Source: Flavobacterium flabelliforme
GTDB taxonomy: Bacteria; Bacteroidota; Bacteroidia; Flavobacteriales; Flavobacteriaceae
Assembly: GCF_017948675.1 (NCBI RefSeq)
Contig: NZ_JAGFBU010000001.1
Location: forward strand, 620,001 to 684,000
Reading direction: 5' to 3'
DNA length: 64,000 nucleotides
In this document: positions 8,403 through 16,500 of the stretch, piece by piece
Numbering within the stretch: the stretch's first letter is position 1
Layout of the letters: each line of letters begins with the position of its first letter
Program-made: the position numbers and the translations under genes
Notes under the pieces: generated by a model
Database searches by the model: none
What the model was told of the DNA's origin: nothing
The model's input: the letters and a program-made list of their open reading frames with translations, nothing else

Positions 8403-8463
8403 GATTAATAAAAAAAAAGAGAATGTCTTTACTAATAAAGACATTCTCTTTTTTTTATTAATC
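8403..8463. terminator. Long near-perfect inverted repeat, bidirectional terminator
   Basis: A stem of about 28 bp: the left arm from 8403 (GATTAAT, A-run, GAGAATGTCTTTA) pairs with the right arm ending at 8463, with a four-base loop and one extra A. It sits between the lipoprotein gene and the convergent DUF1508 gene and carries U-runs in both directions. Confidence 0.85.
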
Positions 8464-8473
8464 AAGAACAAGG

Positions 8474-8821
8474 TTAGTCCTGAAAAATAAAATCATTGCC
8501 TGAAAAATCTAATATTTCAGAAACCGATCCATAACGTACAATTTCGTCGATCCCTTTTTGCAAACGCAATGAAGTTGTATATTTTCTACTAGTGGCAAAA
8601 TGAACGCCATCCAACATTAGTTTAAAATAGAATTTTCCAGTTGAGGATTTAAATTTTAAAAAATCTGCTGTTTCTATTTCACGCTTAAATCTTTCAATAT
8701 CTTCTTCACACTCAAACTTAAGCTCATAACTGAGACTAGTAAAAACCACTTTCCCTTTTCTAGAAGTAAAAACAAATTTATACTCATCATTAAATCTTCT
8801 ACTAATAACAAAAGCCCCCAT
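8474..8821 (-). CDS. DUF1508 (YegP-like) protein
   Basis: 115-residue protein with two repeats of the DUF1508 type, each beginning with a beta-rich GxFxIxRxxxxxYxFxxxSxxG(K/E) pattern: MGAFVISRRFNDEYKF, then SSTGKFYFKLMLDGVHFATS. This family includes E. coli YegP, whose role is unclear. No signal peptide. It is monocistronic, ending against the long inverted repeat. Family assignment is fairly safe; no function is claimed. Confidence 0.82.
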   Translation of the reverse strand: MGAFVISRRFNDEYKFVFTSRKGKVVFTSLSYELKFECEEDIERFKREIETADFLKFKSSTGKFYFKLMLDGVHFATSRKYTTSLRLQKGIDEIVRYGSVSEILDFSGNDFIFQD

Positions 8822-9055
8822 AATTTACTTTAAATAAATTTGACAATCAAACCGAATAAACACATCACTACTCGCTTCATTTTTTAAATTATGACATATC
8901 ACCCATAAACTTCTTTATCTACTATAAAACACAGTCATTTGATGCTAAAAACTAATTATAACATTAATTAATGTAATTTACTAAGCACGATAAAACATAG
9001 AGATTGTATTACTTTGAATCACACCAATAAATCTGAAGTAGTCATTTTATAAAAT

Positions 9056-9090
9056 AAAAAAAGCTCCAAACAGAGTTTGAAGCTTTTTTA
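9056..9090 (-). terminator. Terminator of the tRNA-Gly/tRNA-Leu unit
   Basis: On the minus strand AAGCTTCAAAC pairs with GTTTGGAGCTT (one G-U pair) and a T-run follows, immediately after the tRNA-Leu 3' end. Confidence 0.85.
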
Positions 9091-9091
9091 G

Positions 9092-9177
9092 TACTCAGAG
9101 CGGGACTTGAACCCGCACGAACATTGCTGTTCACTGGATTTTAAGTCCAGCGTGTCTACCAATTTCACCATCCGAGC
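9092..9177 (-). tRNA. tRNA-Leu (UAA)
   Basis: 86-nucleotide cloverleaf with a long variable arm, as expected for leucine. The 5' end reads GCTCGGATGGTGAAATTGG, the anticodon loop is CTTAAAA with anticodon UAA, and the T-arm holds GGTTCAAGTCC. The acceptor stem has G-U pairs at its ends. No CCA is encoded. It is co-transcribed behind tRNA-Gly. Confidence 0.95.
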
Positions 9178-9191
9178 ATTATGTGGTGTGG

Positions 9192-9264
9192 AGCGAAAAA
9201 CGGGGCTCGAACCCGCGACCTCGACCTTGGCAAGGTCGCGCTCTACCAACTGAGCTATTTTCGC
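9192..9264 (-). tRNA. tRNA-Gly (GCC)
   Basis: 73-nucleotide cloverleaf: acceptor GCGAAAA/TTTTCGC, D-arm AGCTCAGTTGGTAGAGC, anticodon stem GACC/GGTC around TTGCCAA (anticodon GCC), T-arm GGGTTCGAGCC. The next three bases (9189-9191) read CCA, so the tail may be encoded here, unlike in the neighbouring tRNA-Leu. Confidence 0.96.
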
Positions 9265-9313
9265 ATTTTCAATTCTTTAAAAGAACCACAATACTTGTTG
9301 TGTATTGCGGATG

Positions 9314-9343
9314 CAAATTTAGGACTTTTATTGAGTTACGCAA
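9314..9343 (-). promoter_or_regulatory. Promoter of the tRNA-Gly/tRNA-Leu unit
   Basis: On the minus strand a TTG (9341-9343), a 19-base spacer and TAAATTTG (9314-9321) match the Bacteroidota TTG-N19-TAnnTTTG promoter exactly. It is about 50 bases before tRNA-Gly. Confidence 0.85.
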
Positions 9344-9412
9344 GATTTTTTTATAAAAAAATACAATAAAAAAGCTAAACTTCTGATAACCTATTATTTA
9401 AAAACAATAAAA

Positions 9413-12019
9413 TTATTTCCTAACTAACATTCTCTTAATTTCATTGAGTTTCATCAAGGCCTCCATAGGAGTAATAGTATTTATATCTAGATTTAAAATC
9501 TCTTCTTTTATCTCTTCTAACAAAGGATCATCTAAATTAAAGAAACTCATTTGCATTTCGTCTTTAGCCTCTTTAATTCCATTTAAGGCATCACTAGAAT
9601 GATTTTTCTCTAATTTTTTCAAAAGCTTTTGCGCTTTTAAGATTACTATTTGTGGCATTCCGGCCATTTTCGCCACATGTATTCCAAAACTATGAGCACT
9701 CCCTCCTTTTACTAATTTTCGAATAAAAAGAACAGTGTCTTTGAGTTCCTTTACTGCCACGTTATAGTTTTGAATTCTAGGTAAAGATTCACTCATTTCA
9801 TTCAATTCGTGGTAATGGGTAGCAAACAAGGTTTTAGGTCTTGAAGGATGCTCATGCAAAAACTCTGCAATTGCCCAAGCAATTGAAATTCCGTCATAGG
9901 TACTAGTTCCTCTTCCGATCTCATCTAACAATACCAAACTTCTATCTGAAATATTATTCAAAATTGAAGCCGTTTCATTCATTTCCACCATAAAAGTAGA
10001 TTCACCCATCGAGATATTATCACTCGCTCCTACTCTGGTAAATATCTTATCAACAATACCCATTCTAACACTCTCTGCAGGAACAAAACTTCCCATTTGA
10101 GCCAACAGTACTATTAAAGCAGTTTGGCGCAAAATAGCCGACTTACCAGACATATTAGGACCGGTAATCATAATAAGCTGCTGTGTTTCTCTATCCAAGA
10201 AAACATCATTAGCAATATACGGAGTACCTACAGGCAATTGTTTTTCGATAACAGGATGTCTTCCGTTTTTAATTTCTAGTTCGAATGTCTCGTCTAATTC
10301 TGGGCAAACGTAATTATTTTCTATGGCGAGTTGCGTAAAAGAACATAAGCAATCCAACTGCGCTACCAAGTTCGCATTCATCTGTACTGGCTTAATATAA
10401 GTAGCAATCCAACCAACCAATTGCTCGAACAACTCTGCTTCAATTTTATGAATTTTCTCTTCAGCTCCTAGTATTTTCGTTTCGTATTCCTTAAGCTCTT
10501 CCGTAATATAACGCTCAGCATTAACTAAAGTTTGCTTGCGAATCCATTCCGCTGGAACTTTATCCTTATGCATGTTTCTCACTTCTATATAATAGCCAAA
10601 AACATTATTAAAGGAGATTTTTAATGAAGAAATTCCCGTTGCTAGAGATTCTCTTTTTTCAATTCCATCTAAGAATTCCTTACCAGAAGTTGATATAGCT
10701 CGCAAATCATCCAATTCTGCATGAACGCCTTTAGCAATAGCATTTCCTTTAGCAATAGCTACCGGAGCATCTTGATTCAATACCGTTTTTATTTTCTCAC
10801 GCAACAATTCGCAACTATGCAAACTATCACCAATAATTTTTACTGCTTCTTGCGGACTTTGCAAGGCTAAATCTTTAATCGGAATAATAGCATCCAATGA
10901 TTCTTTTAGATAAACCACCTCACGAGGAGATACTTTTCCGGCTGCTATTTTAGAAATTAAACGTTCTAAATCAGATATTTGTTTGATTTGATTTTGAATA
11001 TTCTTTAAAACATCTTGATTGGCTTTTAAATAAGAAACTACCTCATGACGACTTTTTATTTTAGCATTATCTTTCAATGGCAGAGCCAACCACCTTTTTA
11101 GCAAGCGGCCTCCCATTGGCGAAAGCGTTTTATCAATAACATCCAACAAAGTAACAGCATTTGGATTGTAACTGTGATATAATTCGAGATTACGAATTGT
11201 AAAACGATCCATCCAGACATAAGCGTCTTCGGCAATGCGTTGAATACTCGTGATGTGTTGCACTCTATTGTGTTGCGTTTCAGAAAGATAATATAAAATT
11301 GCTCCCGAGGCAACAACGCCCTCTTTAAGCTCTTCTACTCCAAACCCTTTCAAAGAAACAGTTTGAAAATGCTTTGTTAATGTTTCAAAAGCATAATCTT
11401 CCTTATAGATCCAATCTTCTAAATAAAAAGTATGGTAATCCTCTCCAAAAGTTTCTCGGAAATCATTCTTATTATTTTTCGGAATTAAAACCTCACTAGG
11501 ATTAAAATTCTGTAACAGCTTATCTATATATTCTGCGTTTCCTTGAGCCGTTAAGAATTCACCTGTAGATACATCCAAAAAAGAGATTCCTATTGATTTA
11601 TTGGCAAAGAAAATAGCAGCCAAAAAGTTATTTGTTTTAGACTGTAAAACCTCATCATTCATAGAAACACCAGGCGTAACAAGCTCAGTAACTCCTCTCT
11701 TGACAATTGTTTTAGTCATTTTGGGATCTTCTAGCTGATCGCAAATTGCTACACGAAGTCCTGCTTTGACTAGTTTTGGCAAATAGGTGTTTATAGAGTG
11801 GTGCGGAAAACCAGCCAAGGCAGTCTCTGTTTCAGAACCTGCTCCGCGTTTGGTTAGAGTAATACCTAAAATCTTTGAAGCCCGTACTGCATCATCACCA
11901 AAAGTCTCATAAAAATCCCCAACACGAAACAACAAACAAGCATCAGGATACTTTCGTTTAATCTCGTTATACTGCTTCATTAAAGGCGTTTCCTTAACCA
12001 ATTTATCTTTAGATGCCAA
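9413..12019 (-). CDS. mutS: DNA mismatch repair protein MutS
   Basis: Recognises mispaired bases and starts mismatch repair with MutL. The 868-residue length is usual for MutS1. The mismatch-binding phenylalanine-glutamate motif is seen in [11 protein letters not shown] near residue 34, followed by connector and lever regions. The ABC-type ATPase has Walker A GPNMSGKS (about residue 617), signature region [12 protein letters not shown], Walker [17 protein letters not shown] and the switch histidine in FATHYHEL. The C-terminal helical part is present. It is divergent from the DUF1573 gene. The assignment is certain. Confidence 0.98.
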   Translation of the reverse strand: MASKDKLVKETPLMKQYNEIKRKYPDACLLFRVGDFYETFGDDAVRASKILGITLTKRGAGSETETALAGFPHHSINTYLPKLVKAGLRVAICDQLEDPKMTKTIVKRGVTELVTPGVSMNDEVLQSKTNNFLAAIFFANKSIGISFLDVSTGEFLTAQGNAEYIDKLLQNFNPSEVLIPKNNKNDFRETFGEDYHTFYLEDWIYKEDYAFETLTKHFQTVSLKGFGVEELKEGVVASGAILYYLSETQHNRVQHITSIQRIAEDAYVWMDRFTIRNLELYHSYNPNAVTLLDVIDKTLSPMGGRLLKRWLALPLKDNAKIKSRHEVVSYLKANQDVLKNIQNQIKQISDLERLISKIAAGKVSPREVVYLKESLDAIIPIKDLALQSPQEAVKIIGDSLHSCELLREKIKTVLNQDAPVAIAKGNAIAKGVHAELDDLRAISTSGKEFLDGIEKRESLATGISSLKISFNNVFGYYIEVRNMHKDKVPAEWIRKQTLVNAERYITEELKEYETKILGAEEKIHKIEAELFEQLVGWIATYIKPVQMNANLVAQLDCLCSFTQLAIENNYVCPELDETFELEIKNGRHPVIEKQLPVGTPYIANDVFLDRETQQLIMITGPNMSGKSAILRQTALIVLLAQMGSFVPAESVRMGIVDKIFTRVGASDNISMGESTFMVEMNETASILNNISDRSLVLLDEIGRGTSTYDGISIAWAIAEFLHEHPSRPKTLFATHYHELNEMSESLPRIQNYNVAVKELKDTVLFIRKLVKGGSAHSFGIHVAKMAGMPQIVILKAQKLLKKLEKNHSSDALNGIKEAKDEMQMSFFNLDDPLLEEIKEEILNLDINTITPMEALMKLNEIKRMLVRK

Positions 12020-12151
12020 CTTGCTTTATTTTAAAAATGAATGAAAAAAATTCTGTGAGCGAATTTATAGATTTATAGTCAATTATTAAAGATCCAAAAA
12101 AATATTAATGATTTTTAAGATGAAATTAAGCTATTGGCATGATTTTTTCTT

Positions 12152-12159
12152 TAAATTTG
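12152..12159 (+). promoter_or_regulatory. -7 element of the DUF1573 gene
   Basis: TAAATTTG matches TAnnTTTG and lies 27 bases before the chosen ATG. A TTGG at 12134 is only 15 bases upstream, shorter than the usual spacing, so the -33 element is uncertain. Its position inside a longer reading frame supports the downstream start for the gene. Confidence 0.55.
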
Positions 12160-12186
12160 TCAAACCAATTAAAAAAAACAAATAAA

Positions 12187-12639
12187 ATGAAAAAGATAAT
12201 TACACTAGCATTATTACTAGTTGTAGGAGTTACGGCTTCTAACGCTCAAGAAACTTCAAAAGCACCTAAGAAAATCAAAGCTAAAACTACAGCAGTTGCA
12301 AAAATTGAAGGTGCAGGAATGGTTTTTCAAACAGAAACTATTGATTACGGAACTGTTGCTTATAATTCTGATGGTAAACGTGAATTTGTATTTACTAACA
12401 ACGGAAACAAACCATTAATCATTACTAATGCACAAGGTTCATGTGGTTGTACAGTTCCTACTTATCCAAGAGAACCAATTGCTCCAGGAGCAAAAGGAGT
12501 TATTGGAGTAAAGTATGATACTTCTAGAGCAGGACAATCATTTAATAAAACAGTAACTTTGACAACTAACGCTGTTGAACCAACTAAAGTACTTACAATT
12601 AAAGGAAATGTTTTAGCAGCTGATGCCGCAAAAAGCTAA
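12187..12639 (+). CDS. DUF1573 domain secreted protein
   Basis: 150 residues from the ATG at 12187. An upstream in-frame ATG at 12139 is rejected because it precedes the -7 element and would spoil the signal peptide MKKIITLALLLVVGVTASNAQ. The mature domain is the DUF1573 immunoglobulin-like fold: a FDYG-type strand (IDYGTVAYNSDGKREFVFTN), the GSCGCTVPTYPREPIAPG segment with a CGC cysteine pair, and a KTVTLTTNA strand. The family is common as exported proteins in Bacteroidota; its role is unknown. Confidence 0.9.
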   Translation: MKKIITLALLLVVGVTASNAQETSKAPKKIKAKTTAVAKIEGAGMVFQTETIDYGTVAYNSDGKREFVFTNNGNKPLIITNAQGSCGCTVPTYPREPIAPGAKGVIGVKYDTSRAGQSFNKTVTLTTNAVEPTKVLTIKGNVLAADAAKS

Positions 12640-12658
12640 TTAATATAAATAAATAAGA

Positions 12659-12692
12659 AGAAAGCTTCCCATGAATAGGAAGCTTTTTTTTT
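12659..12692 (+). terminator. Terminator after the DUF1573 gene
   Basis: AAAGCTTCC (12661-12669) pairs with GGAAGCTTT (12678-12686) over an eight-base loop, followed by a run of nine Ts. Confidence 0.88.
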
Positions 12693-12708
12693 GAATAATA
12701 GCCAAAAT

Positions 12709-13257
12709 ATGAGAAAGCTTGAAAATAGCGAATTGAATCGAAAATCTGTTGAAGGTTTCAAAGAATCCGAAAAAACGCCGATTATTTTAATATTAGATGA
12801 CATTCGTAGTTTACACAACATTGGTTCTGTTTTTAGAACAGCAGATGCTTTTTTGATCGAAAAAATATACCTCTGTGGCATTACTGCTACGCCTCCCAAC
12901 AAAGAAATACATAAAACGGCTCTTGGAGCTACAGAAACAGTTGCATGGGAACATCATCAAAACGTTCTTGAAGTTATAGAAAACTTAAAAAAGGAAAACG
13001 TAATGACGCTCGCAATCGAACAAGTAGAAAGCGCTGTTTTTCTTCAGGATTTCAAAGTTGAAAACAAAAAGAAGTATGCTTTAGTTTTTGGAAATGAGGT
13101 TTATGGAGTTTCTCAAGAAGCAGTTGCACTTTGTGATGGATCAATTGAAATTCCACAATTGGGAACCAAACATTCTTTAAACATTTCAGTTAGTGCCGGA
13201 ATTGTAGTTTGGGATTTATTTGTTAAAATCAAGCAGTTAGAAAATAAGGTAGATTAG
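12709..13257 (+). CDS. TrmH/SpoU-family RNA 2'-O-ribose methyltransferase
   Basis: SPOUT-fold enzyme that methylates a ribose 2'-OH in tRNA or rRNA using S-adenosylmethionine bound in a trefoil knot. All three SpoU motifs are seen: NIGSVFRTADAF (motif 1 with the key Asn and Arg), ALVFGNEVYGV (motif 2), and IPQLGTKHSLNISVSAG (motif 3). The ATG at 12709 is chosen because the in-frame TTG at 12691 overlaps the T-run of the preceding terminator. 182 residues. The RNA target cannot be told from sequence. Confidence 0.92.
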   Translation: MRKLENSELNRKSVEGFKESEKTPIILILDDIRSLHNIGSVFRTADAFLIEKIYLCGITATPPNKEIHKTALGATETVAWEHHQNVLEVIENLKKENVMTLAIEQVESAVFLQDFKVENKKKYALVFGNEVYGVSQEAVALCDGSIEIPQLGTKHSLNISVSAGIVVWDLFVKIKQLENKVD

Positions 13258-13279
13258 AAAATGTGAAAATTAATATTTT

Positions 13280-14416
13280 CTACTGATTTGTTTTCTTTTG
13301 AATTTCATCTAAAATAAAAAGGTAGTCTTCTTGATTTTTAACGAAATCCCTATCGGAAACATCAATTATCAAAACGTTTAGTTCCGTTTGAGATTTTATA
13401 TAATCCAAATACCCATTGTTAATCTTATCCAGATAATCTGCAGGTATTTCTTGTTCGTAACTTCGTCCTCTTTTTTTTATATTTTGAAGCAAACGCTCTG
13501 AATTTTGATATAAATAAACATACAAATCGGGCTTTGGCATTTCTTTATAGATGATATCAAATAGATTGCGATACAAGCGATACTCATCATCAGCCAAGGT
13601 AATTTTAGCAAAAATTAGCGATTTAAAAATATGATAATCTGCAACTATAAAGTCTTTGAACAAATCAAATTGAGCTAAATCATCTGATAATTGTTGGTAT
13701 CGATCTGCTAAGAATGACATTTCTAAAGGAAAAGCGTATCGGTTTTGATCTTTATAAAATTTAGGCAAAAAAGGGTTATCCGCAAAACGTTCTAAAACAG
13801 TTTTTGCATTAAAATCCTCTGCAATTTTAGTAGCTAAAGTCGTTTTTCCCGCTCCGATATTCCCTTCAAAAGCAACATAATTAAATTGCTCTAAAGGAAT
13901 ATTTCCCAAAGGGCTTTTTAAATTTTGAACTATTTTGCATTCATTTTCATCAAGAGAAGATTCTAATAATTCTACAATATTTTTTTTAAAAATAGGATGC
14001 TTCCAATCTAGATTTAAATCCCGAATTGGCAATAGAACAAATTTCCTATCTTGCATCAAAGGATGCGGAATCTGTAACTTTTCAGAATTAATTATTGCTT
14101 CATCAAATGCAATAATATCAACATCAATAATTCTAGATTGATATCCTGGAACTACGCCACGAACTCTTCCCAACTTTTTTTCTACTTTTAGAACTTGCGA
14201 CAAAATTTTAGAAGCAGAACTTGTTGTATGCATCATTAAAGCACAATTGTAAAAAGCATCACTATCAAAACCCCAAGAAGGACTTTCGTATAACTTAGAA
14301 ACCTTAATTACAGTTCCTATTTCTTGATGAATTAATGCTATACAGTTCTCAATAGTTTCCAATCGATTGCCTTGATTACTTCCTAGCGATAAAATGACCT
14401 GATGTTGTGATTTCAT
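13280..14416 (-). CDS. folK: HPPK (FolK)-deoxynucleoside kinase fusion protein
   Basis: Two enzymes in one 378-residue chain. Residues 1-140 are 6-hydroxymethyl-7,8-dihydropterin pyrophosphokinase of folate synthesis: SLGSNQGNR, SPSWGF and the signature SRIIDVDI with metal-binding Asp98 and Asp100. From about residue 178 comes a deoxynucleoside kinase of the dCK/dGK type: P-loop GNIGAGKT (Lys191), the ERFADNPFLPKFY segment, and a DRYQQL helix, ending near residue 375. Both halves look complete. It is divergent from sppA. The fusion occurs in other Bacteroidota; kinase substrate (dA, dC or dG) is not clear. Confidence 0.93.
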   Translation of the reverse strand: MKSQHQVILSLGSNQGNRLETIENCIALIHQEIGTVIKVSKLYESPSWGFDSDAFYNCALMMHTTSSASKILSQVLKVEKKLGRVRGVVPGYQSRIIDVDIIAFDEAIINSEKLQIPHPLMQDRKFVLLPIRDLNLDWKHPIFKKNIVELLESSLDENECKIVQNLKSPLGNIPLEQFNYVAFEGNIGAGKTTLATKIAEDFNAKTVLERFADNPFLPKFYKDQNRYAFPLEMSFLADRYQQLSDDLAQFDLFKDFIVADYHIFKSLIFAKITLADDEYRLYRNLFDIIYKEMPKPDLYVYLYQNSERLLQNIKKRGRSYEQEIPADYLDKINNGYLDYIKSQTELNVLIIDVSDRDFVKNQEDYLFILDEIQKKTNQ

Positions 14417-14511
14417 ATTAACCGCAAATTAACTAAAACAAATTTAGATAAGTCGCATCTTTATAAAGCTTGTTAATAACTAATTTTAGAATTATAACCT
14501 TTAAATTTGTA

Positions 14512-14519
14512 ACATATTA
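14512..14519 (+). promoter_or_regulatory. -7 element of sppA
   Basis: TAAATTTG matches TAnnTTTG and lies 33 bases before the sppA ATG in the divergent gap with folK. No TTG is found at the usual -33 distance. Confidence 0.5.
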
Positions 14520-14552
14520 AGCGCATCGAATACTTATTAAAAAAACACAAAT

Positions 14553-16313
14553 ATGAAATTTTTAGGAAATGTATTAGCGACCATCATAGGGATTTTTGTA
14601 ATCTTTATGTTGTTCTTCTTTGGAATACTACTTATTGGAGCCGCTTTTGGTGGTGAATCGGAAGTTGTTACTGTAAAAAGCAACTCCGTAATCGAATTGA
14701 ATTTAGACAGAATACAAAATGACTATGCAGGAAAATATAAAGATCCTTGGGTCACTATCTTTTCAGATAACAAAAAAATAGGATTAACTGATATCATTAA
14801 TTCAATTGAAAAAGCAAAAACAGATACTGATATCAAAGGAATATCTATCTTAAATGACAATTCATCCTTAGGAATGGCACAAAGCAAAGCACTTAGAGAT
14901 GCGCTAGAAAGCTTTAAAAAATCTGGAAAATTTGTAATGGCTTATGCTAATTCTTATTCACAAAAAGAATATTACTTAAACTCTGTTGCCAATACGATTT
15001 ACATAAATCCTGTAGGCGATATGGATTTTAAAGGTCTCTCGGCAGAAATTATGTTTTTCAAAGACTTTCAAGAAAAATCTGGCCTTAAAATGGAAGTTAT
15101 TCGTCATGGGAAATACAAAAGCGCAGTAGAACCCTTTTTAGAAAATAAAATGAGTGATGCCAATAGAGAACAAACTACAGCATTACTAAATTCTGTTTGG
15201 AGTTCTGTCGTTTCTGATATTTCTAAAAGCAGAAACATTTCAGTTACCAAATTGAATGAAATTGCAAATGGACTTTTGGCTCGAACACCAGAAATGGCAA
15301 AGGCAGAAAAACTAGTTGACATTATCGCTTATGAAGACGTGTACCACAGTGCCATCAAAAAAGCATTGAAAGTTGCTGAAAATGAAGACTACAACAAAGT
15401 AAACATAACCGATTATGCTCAAAAAATAGCCACAACGGCTCAGTCTTTTGACAGTAAGGATGAAATTGCAATTATTTACGCACAAGGAGAAATTATGAGT
15501 GGCGAAGGTGATGTAAACGTTATTGGCGAGGGTTCTATGCGTCGTTCTTTACAACAAGCCAGAAAAAATAAAAATGTTAAAGCAATTGTACTGCGTATTG
15601 ATAGTCCAGGAGGAAGTGCATTGACTTCTGATTTGATTTGGAGAGAAATAGAATTAACCAAGAAAGTAAAACCAATAGTGGTTTCGATGGGTAATTATGC
15701 TGCTTCTGGCGGATATTATATTGCATGTAATGCAAATACCATTTTTGCAGAGGCAAACACAATAACAGGTTCTATTGGTGTTTTTGGTGTACTTCCTAAC
15801 TTTACTGCATTAGCAACTAAAATAGGAATTAACACTGAACAAGTTAAAACGCATGAAAATGCGGCAAATTATAGTCCATTTGTCCCTATTGATGAAAATT
15901 TTAAAGCAGTGACATTAGAAGGCGTAGAACACATTTACAAAACTTTTGTAACGCATGTTGCAGAAGGTAGAAAAATGACATTCGACCAAGTAGATGCTAT
16001 TGCACAAGGTAGAGTTTGGACAGGTTCCGAAGCGTTAAAAATTGGTTTGGTAGATAAAATTGGCGGATTAAATGATGCTATTGCAAAAGCGGCCTCTTTA
16101 GCTAAAATCACCAAATACAGCACTCAAAATTATCCAGAGTATCAGAAAAATTTGGATGATTTATTGGCTAATTTGCCTTTTGCTACCTCCAAAGCAACTT
16201 TTATAAAAGAAGAAATTGGAGAAGAGAATTATCGCATTTTACAAGAAATTAAAAGATTGCAAACCCGATCAGGCGTTCAGGCTATAATGCCTTTTGAAAT
16301 TAACATCAATTAA
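14553..16313 (+). CDS. sppA: Signal peptide peptidase SppA, 67K (long) type
   Basis: Membrane-bound serine protease that degrades cleaved signal peptides in the membrane. The 586-residue protein has one N-terminal membrane segment (about residues 5-30) and two S49 domains. The dyad is split between them as in the E. coli long form: Lys189 in GKYKSAVEPF of the first domain, Ser385 in NYAASGGYYIA of the second. A hairpin terminator follows directly. The assignment is firm. Confidence 0.96.
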   Translation: MKFLGNVLATIIGIFVIFMLFFFGILLIGAAFGGESEVVTVKSNSVIELNLDRIQNDYAGKYKDPWVTIFSDNKKIGLTDIINSIEKAKTDTDIKGISILNDNSSLGMAQSKALRDALESFKKSGKFVMAYANSYSQKEYYLNSVANTIYINPVGDMDFKGLSAEIMFFKDFQEKSGLKMEVIRHGKYKSAVEPFLENKMSDANREQTTALLNSVWSSVVSDISKSRNISVTKLNEIANGLLARTPEMAKAEKLVDIIAYEDVYHSAIKKALKVAENEDYNKVNITDYAQKIATTAQSFDSKDEIAIIYAQGEIMSGEGDVNVIGEGSMRRSLQQARKNKNVKAIVLRIDSPGGSALTSDLIWREIELTKKVKPIVVSMGNYAASGGYYIACNANTIFAEANTITGSIGVFGVLPNFTALATKIGINTEQVKTHENAANYSPFVPIDENFKAVTLEGVEHIYKTFVTHVAEGRKMTFDQVDAIAQGRVWTGSEALKIGLVDKIGGLNDAIAKAASLAKITKYSTQNYPEYQKNLDDLLANLPFATSKATFIKEEIGEENYRILQEIKRLQTRSGVQAIMPFEININ

Positions 16314-16333
16314 TTTTTATACTACTTAACTAC

Positions 16334-16368
16334 AATCCGTTTGAAAGAAATTTTAAACGGATTTTTTT
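16334..16368 (+). terminator. Terminator after sppA
   Basis: AATCCGTTT pairs with AAACGGATT over a 12-base loop, followed by a run of Ts. Confidence 0.85.
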
Positions 16369-16500
16369 ATTTTAATTTTAGCCCTATCAAGCTAGAGTCG
16401 ATATAATACTAATGCAATAGACACTAGTAAATTATAATTACTATTTTTGCTACAATTACATACATTATTATTGCCTTATAAATCTAAACAAAACTAAATT

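Noticed and set aside
9181-9369. 62-codon plus-strand frame starting next to tRNA-Gly
   Set aside because: It is the complement of tRNA-Gly and of its promoter; such frames come from the conserved tRNA sequence.
13255-13281. Terminator between the SpoU gene and folK
   Set aside because: TAGAAAAT/ATATTTTCTA can pair but has almost no G-C pairs and no T-run, so I do not claim it.
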